This document shows positions 52,212 to 60,639 of a stretch of 64,000 nucleotides of DNA, one piece after another (the first letter of the stretch is position 1; each line of letters opens with the position of its first letter). Position numbers and translations under genes: made by a program. The DNA comes from Acidobacteriaceae bacterium. Its GTDB lineage: Bacteria > Acidobacteriota > Terriglobia > Terriglobales > Acidobacteriaceae. The stretch is taken from assembly GCA_003139095.1 (NCBI GenBank), contig PLHW01000046.1, forward strand, positions 1 through 64,000. The letters run 5' to 3'. A model generated the notes under the pieces. It was not told the DNA's origin. It ran no database searches and was given only the letters and a program-made list of their open reading frames with translations.

Positions 52212-53579
52212 CTAACTTCTGACTTCCAACTTCATCTGGTCCTCGGGCGTCTCGCGCTTTCTTATCAATCGCGCGTTCGTCCCGTCAACCAGCACTTCGC
52301 TCGCTCGCCCGCGCGTGTTGTAGTTGGAACTCAGCGACGCCCCGTAAGCTCCGGCATCGAGAATTGCGAGCAGATCGCCTTCTCGCACGATGGGGAGTTC
52401 GCGATCACGGGCAAAAAAATCTCCCGTCTCGCAAATCGGCCCGACCACATCGACCTTCTCCGTCTCGCGCGACCGAGCATCGGTAGAAGACGAAGAGGGA
52501 GAGAAAGAAGAAGAGGAAATCGAGGACGGCAAACCAAGCTGCACCGGCACGATCTCGTGATACGCGCCATACAGCGACGGCCGCAGAAGATCGTTCATCG
52601 CCGCGTCGACGATCAGGAAGCGTTTCTCGTGATTCGTCTTTCGGTAAATCACGCGCGTCACCAGAACGCCGGCTGGTCCCACGATCGAGCGCCCCGGTTC
52701 AAGCAAAAGATGAATATCGAGGCCGCGCAGCGGCTCCATCACGGCCTTCGCATAAGCGGCCAGTTGTTTCGTGAACGGCTCGGCGTCTTCGCGGTAAGGA
52801 ATTCCGAGTCCTCCGCCCGCGTCGACGTATCGGATGTCTTGTCCCGAGCTGCGCAGCTCGCGCACCAGTTCGGCAACACGCCGCAGCGCGTCGGTAAAAG
52901 ATGTAAGGTCGGTAATCTGTGAGCCGATGTGTACGCTGACTCCCGCCACGCGCAGATGCGCATGTCGGGTGGCTTCGGCGTAAAGTTTGCGCGCCTCCGC
53001 AATCGGCACGCCGAACTTGTGCTCGCGCAGGCCGGTAGAAATATAGGGGTGCGTCTTCGCCGAAACGTCCGGATTGACGCGCAGCGCAATCGCCGCTTTT
53101 TTGTTGAGCCGAGCCGCGGCAGCGCCCAGCGCGGTCAACTCCGAAGCGCTCTCGACGTTAAAAAGCAGTATTCCCGACTGGAGCGCAAGCTCAATCTCCG
53201 GAACCGTTTTTCCGACGCCCGAAAACACGACGCGAGCCGCGCTTTGCGGCGCCGCTCGCAGCACGCGCTCCAGTTCGCCGCCGGAAACAACATCGAAGCC
53301 CGCTCCATCGCGCGCAATGAGCCGCAGAATCGCGAGCGTGGAATTGGCTTTTACGGAGTAGCAAACAGTATGTGGAATCGAACGGAATGCTTTACCGAAA
53401 GCCAGCAGCCGGGCGCGAATCGTCTGGGCAGAGTAAACGTAAAGCGGCGTTCCGAACCGCGCTGCCAGCCATGCCAGATCGGCCTGTTCGCAAAACAAAG
53501 CGCGCAACGCGCCGCGTCCTTCACGGCGGTAAACAAACGCCGGCGGTCGCACAACATCAATGCGGCGGTCGCGACTCAC
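52212..53579 (-). CDS. lysA: Diaminopimelate decarboxylase
   Basis: A 455-residue PLP enzyme, last step of lysine synthesis. The PLP lysine lies in CYSVKANSTLAIL, with VVSGGELERVL, VHIGSQITDL, YVDAGGGLGIPY, LLEPGRSIVGPAG, VVGPICETGDFFA and GAYGASLSSNYN as the other sites. Residues about 349-373 are an unusual Ser-rich insert (SSISSSSFSPSSSSTDARS) before VVGPICE. The C-terminal KLEVRS and the stop are encoded by a GAAGT word repeat. The start is GTG 53579, overlapping the upstream phosphatase stop by 4 nt (GTGA), so translation is coupled. Confidence 0.94.
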   Translation of the reverse strand: MSRDRRIDVVRPPAFVYRREGRGALRALFCEQADLAWLAARFGTPLYVYSAQTIRARLLAFGKAFRSIPHTVCYSVKANSTLAILRLIARDGAGFDVVSGGELERVLRAAPQSAARVVFSGVGKTVPEIELALQSGILLFNVESASELTALGAAAARLNKKAAIALRVNPDVSAKTHPYISTGLREHKFGVPIAEARKLYAEATRHAHLRVAGVSVHIGSQITDLTSFTDALRRVAELVRELRSSGQDIRYVDAGGGLGIPYREDAEPFTKQLAAYAKAVMEPLRGLDIHLLLEPGRSIVGPAGVLVTRVIYRKTNHEKRFLIVDAAMNDLLRPSLYGAYHEIVPVQLGLPSSISSSSFSPSSSSTDARSRETEKVDVVGPICETGDFFARDRELPIVREGDLLAILDAGAYGASLSSNYNTRGRASEVLVDGTNARLIRKRETPEDQMKLEVRS

Positions 53580-55372
53580 TTCCGCTTGCCCGCGCCGCTT
53601 TTCACTTTGATCGCGACCACGGTCTGATCGTCGAAGGCCTCGACTCCAGCAGCGTGTTCGCTCACGGCCTCAAAAATCTCGCGCACCACGCAATCCGCCG
53701 TTTTGTCCGCGCAACCGGCAACAATCTCTTCTACGCGCTCGGAGCCAAATGCTTGCCCATGACGATTGCGCGCATCCATAATTCCGTCGCTGAAGAACAC
53801 GAACATATCGCCCGGTTTCGCCTTAAAGTGAACCTCGTCGTACTCGGCATCGTCGAACAGCCCCAGCGGCAAACCTGTCGCATCGATGGTCTGGATCTTC
53901 CCTTCATGCACGTAAAGCGGTCGCGGCAAGCCGGAATTCGCCACCAGCAAGGTTCGCCGCTCGTCGTCCCACACCGCATAAATAATGGAGACAAACTGTG
54001 CCGCAATGCGCCGCTCCGCCAGCGACAGATTGATCGCCGAGAGCATTTCCGCGGGACCCGGTTCAATCGGCGCATGCGAACGCAGGATTCCGCTCACCAG
54101 CGCCGCGTAAATCGCCGCCGGCGCGCCTTTCCCGCTCACATCCCCAATCGCAATTCCCAGCCGCGAAAGCGAGTAGGGAACAAAGTCGTAGAGATCGCCT
54201 CCAATCGCGCGCGCCGGCACAAACTTTGCCTGCACTTCCAGATGCCGGCTTTGGGGAAGGGAATCGGGCAGCAGACGGAATTGCAGTTCGCGCGCCAGCG
54301 CCAATTCCCGCTCCAGGCGCGACTCCTGCCGCGCAATATGCTCATACAGCCGCGCATTCTCGATGGCAATCGCCAGTTGCGCTGCCAGCGTAGTCAGGAC
54401 GCGCTTGTGATCCTCCGTGAAATATCCGCGCCGCGTGTGCTCCAGATCGAGCACGCCAATCACTTTCTCCTGGTAGATCAGCGGAACAGCCAATTCCGAG
54501 CGCGTCTCCGGATTCACTGCGATATAACGCGTGCTCTTCGCCACGTCCGGAACCAGCACCGCCTCTTTCGCCTGCGCCGCATATCCCACAACTCCGCGGC
54601 CCATAGGAATGTCGTGCTTCAAGTGCAGTCGCTCCTCGAAGCGTTGCGAGAACCGGTGCTGCAGTTTCTCGCCGCTCGGATCAAGCAGAAGTATGCTGAA
54701 CATCTGGTAGTCGATCAGGCGCTTCAACAGCTCCGCGACGCGCTTCAGCAGTTCGTCGAGGTTCAGGATCGAGGTCAGTTCGCGCGCGATCTCGTTGAGC
54801 AGCAGCAGCGTTCGCGCCTGTCGCGTGATTCGTGTATGCAGCCGCGCGTTCTCGATGCCAACTGCCATGCGCGACGCGATCAGCGTCAGCAACCGCTTGT
54901 GCTCTTCCGTGAAGTAGCCCTTCTCCCGCGCCTCAATATCGATCACGCCAATCAGCCGGTTCTTCACGATCAGCGGAATCGCCAGTTCCGAATGCACATT
55001 CGGCACCGCCTCGATGTAGAGATCCTCCCGCGTCGCGTCCGCTACCAGTTGCGCCTGTCGCGTCTCCGCCGCGCGTCCTGTAATTCCTTGGCCCACTTTC
55101 ACTCGTATGCGCTCGGCAACATCGGGCGGATAACCGACCTGAAAGCGTACGTACAACTCCTGCCGCGGCTCGTTGAGCAGAAGGATGGCGAAGATTTCGT
55201 AGTCGATCACTTTGCGCACAAGCTCGGCTACCCGCCGCAAAGTGGTCTCAAGGTCGAGCGTAGTGTTAACGACATCCGCTACTTCGAGCAGAAGCGGCTC
55301 CGCCTCAGATGGACGGATCGTCGGGCTGGCAGGGGTGACGCTGGCAGTCGTCGTTTTCACAGGCATCATCAT
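53576..55372 (-). CDS. GAF-GAF-SpoIIE (PP2C) serine phosphatase
   Basis: A 598-residue cytoplasmic protein with two GAF domains (about 28-175 and 205-355), a short coiled coil (ERELALARELQFRLLPDSLP) and a SpoIIE/RsbU-type PP2C phosphatase domain with metal residues in AIGGDLYDFV, IAIGDVSGKGAPAAI, FFSDGIMDARN and FDDQTVVAIKV. It should dephosphorylate an anti-sigma antagonist in response to a ligand bound by GAF; the partner proteins are not in the window. It is translationally coupled to lysA, an unusual pairing. The two GAF domains look like an internal duplication (both contain Y-Q/E-x-FxILLL and GYFTEEHKR/GYFTEDHKR). Confidence 0.9.
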   Translation of the reverse strand: MMMPVKTTTASVTPASPTIRPSEAEPLLLEVADVVNTTLDLETTLRRVAELVRKVIDYEIFAILLLNEPRQELYVRFQVGYPPDVAERIRVKVGQGITGRAAETRQAQLVADATREDLYIEAVPNVHSELAIPLIVKNRLIGVIDIEAREKGYFTEEHKRLLTLIASRMAVGIENARLHTRITRQARTLLLLNEIARELTSILNLDELLKRVAELLKRLIDYQMFSILLLDPSGEKLQHRFSQRFEERLHLKHDIPMGRGVVGYAAQAKEAVLVPDVAKSTRYIAVNPETRSELAVPLIYQEKVIGVLDLEHTRRGYFTEDHKRVLTTLAAQLAIAIENARLYEHIARQESRLERELALARELQFRLLPDSLPQSRHLEVQAKFVPARAIGGDLYDFVPYSLSRLGIAIGDVSGKGAPAAIYAALVSGILRSHAPIEPGPAEMLSAINLSLAERRIAAQFVSIIYAVWDDERRTLLVANSGLPRPLYVHEGKIQTIDATGLPLGLFDDAEYDEVHFKAKPGDMFVFFSDGIMDARNRHGQAFGSERVEEIVAGCADKTADCVVREIFEAVSEHAAGVEAFDDQTVVAIKVKSGAGKRK

Positions 55373-55383
55373 ATCAGCCAGTG

Positions 55384-55494
55384 AATTGATAGATTTGCAA
55401 TTTGCGATTGGTAATTTGTAATTGTGCCCGAATGCGCAAAAGAGGCTGTTCCCTCGAGCAATTGCAAATTACAAATCAAAAATTGCGCATTGTA
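55384..55494. repeat. AT-rich word repeats with imperfect inverted symmetry
   Basis: GATTTGCAATTTGCGATTGG and TAATTTGTAATTG (55394-55426) are followed, after a GC-rich centre, by CAATTGCAAATTACAAATC and AAAAATTGCGCATTG (55460-55490). The right part is roughly the reverse complement of the left. It reaches the hpt stop codon at 55495, so this is another 3'-end word run, made from a different word set. Confidence 0.8.
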
Positions 55495-56052
55495 TTACGG
55501 GTTTTCAATCACGCAAATGTCCGGAAGATTACGGTACTTCTCCGCGTAATCGAGACCGTATCCGACCACATACGCATCCGGAATCGTGAACCCGATGTAT
55601 TGTGCATGAATCGGCTGCTTCCGCCGCGATGGCTTATCGAGCAACGCCGCAATGCGCAAGGTTCGCGGCTGGTGGGCCTCGATCAGCTTCGAAATGTAGT
55701 TGAGCGTCAGGCCCGTATCTAAAATGTCCTCCACCAGAATCACGTTCCGGTCCGCCAGCGACTGGTCCATGTCCTTTGTCAGCCGCACTTCGCCCAGCGA
55801 ATCCCACGCCGCGTGCCCCGCTGGATCTTCCTTTGCCGTCGGACGATTGCCATAACTGGAGACGCCGATGAAGTCGAATGTGGCGTCCAGCGGAACGTGC
55901 CGCGCAAGGTCGCTCAGGAAAATCGCTGCGCCCTTCAACACGCCCACAAAAATCACGGATTGTCCCCGGAAGTCGCGCGCAATCTCCTCCCCCAGTTCGG
56001 CAACCCGTTTGGCAATCTGCTCCCGCGATAGCAATACTTTGAGGTCGGTCAT
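55495..56052 (-). CDS. hpt: Hypoxanthine phosphoribosyltransferase
   Basis: A 185-residue purine salvage enzyme that makes IMP/GMP from hypoxanthine/guanine and PRPP. The PRPP-binding motif is VILVEDILDTGLTLNYI, with VGVLKGAAIFLSDL, DFIGVSSYGN and YVVGYGLDYAEKYRNLP as further signatures. ATG 56052 is preferred to an upstream TTG at 56061. Length and motifs are normal. Confidence 0.94.
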   Translation of the reverse strand: MTDLKVLLSREQIAKRVAELGEEIARDFRGQSVIFVGVLKGAAIFLSDLARHVPLDATFDFIGVSSYGNRPTAKEDPAGHAAWDSLGEVRLTKDMDQSLADRNVILVEDILDTGLTLNYISKLIEAHQPRTLRIAALLDKPSRRKQPIHAQYIGFTIPDAYVVGYGLDYAEKYRNLPDICVIENP

Positions 56053-56249
56053 CGAGAGCAATGTTATACACGACTTTGGCCCGGAGCGAAATGGCCGTCA
56101 TTGCATGACGGTCCTCGCGTTGCGCTGCCTTCCCGCACATCTCTAGAATGTTAGTTCGCATCGAAGTTCGATTCGGCGAGTGAACGTTGCCGAGCCAATG
56201 GCGCGCCGAGCTTTGCACGCCGATGCGATGAGCGGAGGCCGGAGAACCT

Positions 56250-56957
56250 ATGGATCTGAAGGGAATCAAACTCACCTGGCTGGGCCATGCCACGTTTCGC
56301 ATCGAAACGCCCGAAGGCAGCATGTTCTACGTCGATCCCTGGGTCGGCGGCAACCCGATGTGCCCGGAGAATGAGAAAAATGTAAAGAAGGCCGACGTGC
56401 TCGTCTGCACGCATGGCCACGGCGATCACATTGCCGATGCCGTCGAGATCGGCACAAAGCACAACGCCACCGCGGTCGGCATTTTCGAGCTTTGCACCTG
56501 GCTGCAAAAAAAAGGCGTCAAGCAAATTGCTCCCATGAATAAAGGAGGCACGCAGACCGTGGCCGGCGTGAAAATCACCATGGTCCATGCCGTACACTCC
56601 TGCGGAATCCAGGATGGCGACGAGATCGTCTACGGCGGCGAGGCCTGCGGCTACGTGCTCGAGTTCTCCAACGGTGTGAAGATGTATCACGCCGGCGACA
56701 CGAATGTCTTCAGCGACATGGCAATTATTCGCGATCTCTATGCGCCGAAGATCGCCATGCTGCCTATCGGCGACCACTTTACGATGTCGCCGCGCGAAGC
56801 TGCCTACGCCTGCAAACTGCTTCAGCCCGAGATTGTCATCCCCATGCACTTTGGCACCTTTCCCATGCTCACCGGTAGGCCAAGCGAACTGCAGCAACTC
56901 GCGCCCCAGGTGAAGGTGTTTGAGATGAAACCCGGCCAGACGATGGCGTCGCTTTAA
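56250..56957 (+). CDS. UPF0173-type metal-dependent hydrolase (metallo-beta-lactamase fold)
   Basis: A 235-residue MBL-fold protein like UlaG/UPF0173. It opens GIKLTWLGHATFRIETPEGS, with the metal motif CTHGHGDHIAD, ligands in MVHAVHS and YHAGDTNVFSDM, and the final His in VIPMHFGTFP. The substrate is unknown; relatives act on lactones or phosphodiesters. GGAG lies 6 nt before ATG 56250. It is followed 63 nt later by an O-methyltransferase gene. Confidence 0.9.
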   Translation: MDLKGIKLTWLGHATFRIETPEGSMFYVDPWVGGNPMCPENEKNVKKADVLVCTHGHGDHIADAVEIGTKHNATAVGIFELCTWLQKKGVKQIAPMNKGGTQTVAGVKITMVHAVHSCGIQDGDEIVYGGEACGYVLEFSNGVKMYHAGDTNVFSDMAIIRDLYAPKIAMLPIGDHFTMSPREAAYACKLLQPEIVIPMHFGTFPMLTGRPSELQQLAPQVKVFEMKPGQTMASL

Positions 56958-57020
56958 AATTGTGTCACCGCGGGATGATTTCGCTATAAATTGATCGCGG
57001 ACGATTTGTGAAAGGCGAAC

Positions 57021-57683
57021 ATGGCAGACAAGAAAACAGCGCCCGATTGGCGCATGGGCGGAATCACCGTTCCGGAGGTGGAAGACTATCTCTATGAAAT
57101 GCTCCCTCCGCGCGACGGGGTCTTAACCGAAATGGAGGGCGACGCCGCCCAGAACGATGTGGCAATCGTTGGCCCGGCCGTGGCCCGCATCTTGTACCAA
57201 CTCGCCGTCATCGCCAAGGCAAAAACGGTTTTCGAGATGGGTTCTGCCATCGGCTACTCCACAATCTGGTGGGCGCGCGCCGTCGGCGAGGACGGAAAGG
57301 TCGTCTATACCGACGGCGATAAAAAGCGCGCCGAGAAGGCTCGCCGTTATTTCGAGCGCGCCGGAGTGGCCGGCCGCATCGACGTTCGCGTCGGCGACGC
57401 GCTCGAATTTCTCTCGGAAGAAAAGCAGACCTACGACATCATCTTCAACGATGTCGATAAGGTCGACTACCCGCGCGTCTTTCGCCTCGCCCTGCCCAGG
57501 CTCAAGAGCGGCGGCCTGTTCATCACCGACAATGTGCTCTGGAGCGGCAAACTGCGTCAGCCGAATCCAGACGACGAAACCCGAGCCATCCTCGAATTCA
57601 ACCGCCTGATCTCGGACTCGAAGGACCTATTCACCACGATTCTTCCCATCCGCGATGGCGTCGCAGTGTGCATCAAGAAATAA
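57021..57683 (+). CDS. O-methyltransferase (Methyltransf_3 family)
   Basis: A 220-residue class I SAM methyltransferase of the COMT/CCoAOMT family. SAM motif I is TVFEMGSAIGYSTIWWA, followed by YTDGDKKRAEKARRYFERAG and the metal-binding aspartate region IIFNDVDKVDYPRV, then GGLFITDNVLWSG. The substrate is unknown. TATAAA about 38 nt upstream and GAAAGG before the ATG suggest its own promoter. Confidence 0.9.
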   Translation: MADKKTAPDWRMGGITVPEVEDYLYEMLPPRDGVLTEMEGDAAQNDVAIVGPAVARILYQLAVIAKAKTVFEMGSAIGYSTIWWARAVGEDGKVVYTDGDKKRAEKARRYFERAGVAGRIDVRVGDALEFLSEEKQTYDIIFNDVDKVDYPRVFRLALPRLKSGGLFITDNVLWSGKLRQPNPDDETRAILEFNRLISDSKDLFTTILPIRDGVAVCIKK

Positions 57684-57776
57684 TTCGCACGTTTGCGCGC
57701 AACCCCGAAAACGTGGCAGTTCGCGCGGTGTTAAAATAACCGGTTTCCACTTCGCGCGCCAAAGGTTCCTATTCTC

Positions 57777-58898
57777 TTGCCCGCCAATCGAATTCCCGAA
57801 ATCCAGCTTCCCGCGCCCCGGCTCTCCGAGACCCACGAACCGACTCCCGAAACCCTGACCCGCTCCCAGGCCCACGCGCGCCCGGAGTCGTTTCCTGACG
57901 TGGTGGTCGTCGGCGCCGGGCCCACCGGCCTGGCTTGCGCCATCGAGGCCGAGAAGGCCGGCTTTAAATCCCTGATCATCGATAAGGGATGCCTCGTCAA
58001 TTCCATCTACCACTATCCGACGAATATGGTTTTTTTCACCACGCCGGAACTGCTGGAGGTTGGCGACATTCCTTTTACCACCGCCCTCGCCAAGCCCACG
58101 CGCCTCGAGGCGCTGGAATATTACCGCCGCGTTGCCGACCATTTCCAATTACATATTCGTCAATACGAATGGGTAAAGACAATTACCGGCGAAGACGGCA
58201 AGTTCTGCGTCACCACAACCGATCGGCACAGCGCCATTCGTGACTACCGCACCCGGAAGATCGTGGTCGCCACGGGTTATTACGATCTCGCCAACAAGTT
58301 GAATATTCCCGGCGAAGAGCTGGAAAAGGTCTTCCACTATTACAAGGAGCCGCATCCTTATTACGACACCGATGTCCTGGTGATTGGCGGCAAGAACTCC
58401 GCCGCCGAGGCGGCCCTCGATCTTTGGCGGCATGGCGCGCGCGTGACCCTTGTGCATCGCGCCGCCCAGATGCATCCTCACGTCAAGTACTGGGTGCGGC
58501 CGGACATCGAGAATCGCATCAAGGCGGGAGAGATCGAAGCGCACTTCAACAGCACCGTGCAGGAAATTGGCCCTGACTCCGTCGTGGTCAAAACGCCGGG
58601 CGGCACCGTTCGCCTCAAAAATGATTTCGTCTTCGCGCTCACCGGTTACCATCCCGACTACGATTTTCTGCGGAGTGTCGGCATCGAACTTTCTCCCGAG
58701 CAACTGCGCCCGGTGTGCGACCCCGAAACGCTGGAGTCGAATGTGCCGGGAATTTATGTGGCGGGCGTGATTGTCGCAGGCTCGCGCACGAACGAGATTT
58801 TTATTGAGAACGGCCGTTTTCACGGCAAACTCATCGCCAACCATCTCAGCGAGCGCCTCGGCCGAGGCAACCCGAACTTTCCCCTCGATGCGACCTGA
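57777..58898 (+). CDS. YpdA-family bacillithiol disulfide reductase-like flavoprotein
   Basis: A 373-residue FAD/NAD(P)-binding oxidoreductase. FAD motif VVVVGAGPTGLACAIEAEKAG, the YpdA signature DKGCLVNSIYHYPTNMVFFT (an inner part), NADPH motif VLVIGGKNSAAEAALDLWR, and GIYVAGVIVAG near the end are visible (each quoted in part). In Bacillus and Staphylococcus YpdA reduces oxidised bacillithiol. TTG 57777 is the probable start with AAAGG upstream; the first 40 residues are not conserved-looking, so a later start is possible. It carries the single cysteine (DKGC) typical of this family. Confidence 0.87.
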   Translation: MPANRIPEIQLPAPRLSETHEPTPETLTRSQAHARPESFPDVVVVGAGPTGLACAIEAEKAGFKSLIIDKGCLVNSIYHYPTNMVFFTTPELLEVGDIPFTTALAKPTRLEALEYYRRVADHFQLHIRQYEWVKTITGEDGKFCVTTTDRHSAIRDYRTRKIVVATGYYDLANKLNIPGEELEKVFHYYKEPHPYYDTDVLVIGGKNSAAEAALDLWRHGARVTLVHRAAQMHPHVKYWVRPDIENRIKAGEIEAHFNSTVQEIGPDSVVVKTPGGTVRLKNDFVFALTGYHPDYDFLRSVGIELSPEQLRPVCDPETLESNVPGIYVAGVIVAGSRTNEIFIENGRFHGKLIANHLSERLGRGNPNFPLDAT

Positions 58899-58949
58899 TC
58901 GCGGCCCTTAACCCGGATCGCAACCTGCGGAACTTTTTTCCAAATACCC

Positions 58950-59013
58950 TTGACATTGAAAATATGTAACCGTATAGTTACGAATAAATGCGGAACCGTT
59001 CGGTTACATATTC
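58950..59013 (+). promoter_or_regulatory. arsR-cluster promoter with repeated operator half-sites
   Basis: TTGACA (58950-58955), 17 nt, TATAGT (58973-58978) is a near-consensus promoter. GTAAC (58965-58969) and GTTAC (58976-58980) form an inverted pair over the -10. A third GTTACATAT (59002-59010) inside the first codons is the exact complement of ATATGTAAC (58962-58970). CGAATA (58981-58986) and TATTCG (59008-59013) also pair. This suggests autorepression by the ArsR protein. Transcription would begin about 3 nt before ATG 58988. Confidence 0.72.
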
Positions 59014-59344
59014 GTCGGAAGCCACCTTCCAGGCCCTCTCCGATCCGACTCGTCGCGCTGTCCTCGATCTCCTCTGTCGAGGCGCCCAGCCGGCCGGCAA
59101 GATCGCCGCGTCGTTCCCTGTGAGCCGCCCGGCCATTTCCAGGCATTTGCGTCAGCTTCGCAAGGCCCGCCTGGTCGTCGAGCACCGCAGCGGCCGCCAC
59201 CGTCTTTACCAGCTCAATCCCGCGCCGCTCAAAGCGGTCGACTCGTGGCTCCAGCACTATCGACGCTTCTGGGAGATCAATCTTACGAACCTTAAGAACT
59301 TTGTGGAAAGCGAGTATGCGCGTGAAAGCGACTTGAAGAAATAG
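58988..59344 (+). CDS. ArsR-family winged-helix repressor
   Basis: A 118-residue winged-helix regulator: TFQALSDPTRRAVLDLLCRG, then AGKIAASFPVSRPAISRHLRQLRKARLV and EHRSGRHRLYQLN (quoted in part). There is no metal-binding cysteine pair (a single Cys in LLCRGAQ), so it is probably the metal-independent subtype often encoded with SRPBCC proteins, as here. It likely represses its own cluster through the GTTAC half-sites. The C-terminal DSWLQHYRRFWEINLTNLK is typical of that subtype. Confidence 0.9.
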   Translation: MRNRSVTYSSEATFQALSDPTRRAVLDLLCRGAQPAGKIAASFPVSRPAISRHLRQLRKARLVVEHRSGRHRLYQLNPAPLKAVDSWLQHYRRFWEINLTNLKNFVESEYARESDLKK

Positions 59345-59447
59345 TTTCGTGTGGGGTCCAGAGTCAGCAAAGGCCTGTGAATCGCCTCCCGCGAGCGCAG
59401 GTTTGAATTCGGTAGTGGAGAACAAAAATAAACTGAGGAGAAAATCT

Positions 59448-59948
59448 ATGAAGCACGTTCGCACATTGGTCACGGTATGCGCGGTTCTCGTCGTCTTTTC
59501 CGCCACCTTTGCGCTGGCTGAAAGCGACGCTCAGAAGTCCTTCCACCAACTGGCGGCGATGGAAGGGAAGTGGGTGGGCAAGAATTCCCAGGGCCAGCCC
59601 ATCGAAGTCACGTTCCGCATGACGGCGGGCGGCTCGGCGCTCATGAGCGAAATTCACGGCCACGGCCCAGAGAACATGATCACCATGTTTCACTTGGACG
59701 GCGACCGCCTGATCATGACGCACTACTGCGGAGCAGGGAATCAGCCGCGCATGAAAGTGGTCTCGTCCGACCCGAAATCAATCAGCTTCGAGTTTTTCGA
59801 CGGCACCAACATCGGGCCCGGTGACGGCCATATGCAACATGTGACCTTCACTCAGCCCGACGCGAATCATCACACCGAAGAGTGGGTCTTTCTGGATCAT
59901 GGAAAAGAAATGAAGGAGTTGTTCACTCTGGAGCGTGCAAAAGACTAG
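59448..59948 (+). CDS. Exported lipocalin-like/DUF1579-like protein
   Basis: A 166-residue protein with a signal peptide (MKHVRTLVTVCAVLVVFSAT, cut near FALAES). The mature part (FHQLAAMEGKWVGKNSQGQP, FRMTAGGSALMSEIHGHG, MFHLDGDRLIMTHYCGAGNQP, EEWVFLDHGKEM) has the strand pattern and H-x-D-G-D-x-L-x-x-T-H-Y motif of small heme/lipocalin-like proteins. The ligand is unknown. GAGGAG lies 8 nt before ATG 59448. It probably belongs to the arsR transcript. Confidence 0.8.
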   Translation: MKHVRTLVTVCAVLVVFSATFALAESDAQKSFHQLAAMEGKWVGKNSQGQPIEVTFRMTAGGSALMSEIHGHGPENMITMFHLDGDRLIMTHYCGAGNQPRMKVVSSDPKSISFEFFDGTNIGPGDGHMQHVTFTQPDANHHTEEWVFLDHGKEMKELFTLERAKD

Positions 59949-60114
59949 CGGGCACACTACCGCGGTGTTCCGTACAAATGTCGGTGGGAGCGAGATGTGG
60001 GTTGGGCTATGCCCGTCTCTACTCCCGCCGGTTATAAAACCAAGCGGCATTTTGCCCGCAGGTGCTCAAGAATTTTATTGAAGGCCGCCGGCCTGAACCG
60101 GGTAGCATGAAGCG

Positions 60115-60600
60115 ATGAAGCCACAAACCACCGTTACCGCCGATCGGGATGCGCTCATCACTGAGATCGAAGTGGCCGCGCCGCCCAGCCGGGTCTTTGA
60201 GGCGCTGTCCACTTCCTCTCAGCTCATGCAATGGTTCACGGACCCGAGCTGTCCCGTGAAGTTCTGGAACATGGATGCGCGCAAAGGCGGCGCTTACACC
60301 TACGCCACCGAGAAAGGCAACTTCGAGATTAATGGCGTGAGCGAGTTCGAGTGCCACGGCGAAATTGTCGAATTCGATCCGCCAACTTTGCTGGCCTACA
60401 CGTGGATCGGCAACTGGCACGCGGACGATAAGCGAAAGACTGTCGTGCGCTGGGAACTCACTCCCACCGCGACTGGCACGCACGTAAAGGTCACGCACAG
60501 CGGCCTCGCCCACGAGCCCGCGGCCCGCCGGGATTACAGCGGCGGCTGGCCGGGCGTTTTGGAAAAACTGAAGGAATTTTCCGAGCGCCTTTCAAAATAA
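60115..60600 (+). CDS. SRPBCC/AHSA1-family protein
   Basis: A 161-residue START-like domain of the Aha1 C-terminal type: LITEIEVAAPPSRVFEALST, MQWFTDPSCPVKFWNMDARKG (in part), FDPPTLLAYTWIGNW and the C-terminal GWPGVLEKLKEFSERL. Such proteins bind hydrophobic ligands and are often encoded with ArsR repressors; the ligand is unknown. No strong ribosome binding site is visible before ATG 60115. Confidence 0.88.
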   Translation: MKPQTTVTADRDALITEIEVAAPPSRVFEALSTSSQLMQWFTDPSCPVKFWNMDARKGGAYTYATEKGNFEINGVSEFECHGEIVEFDPPTLLAYTWIGNWHADDKRKTVVRWELTPTATGTHVKVTHSGLAHEPAARRDYSGGWPGVLEKLKEFSERLSK

Positions 60601-60639
60601 CAACGCTGCAAAGTATCGAGAGACGCCGAGTTGATTGGA

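Noticed and set aside
53372-55384. 670-residue frame on the plus strand
   Set aside because: It is antisense to the GAF-SpoIIE and lysA genes, whose motifs are intact; the Arg/His/Gln-rich composition marks it as a shadow.
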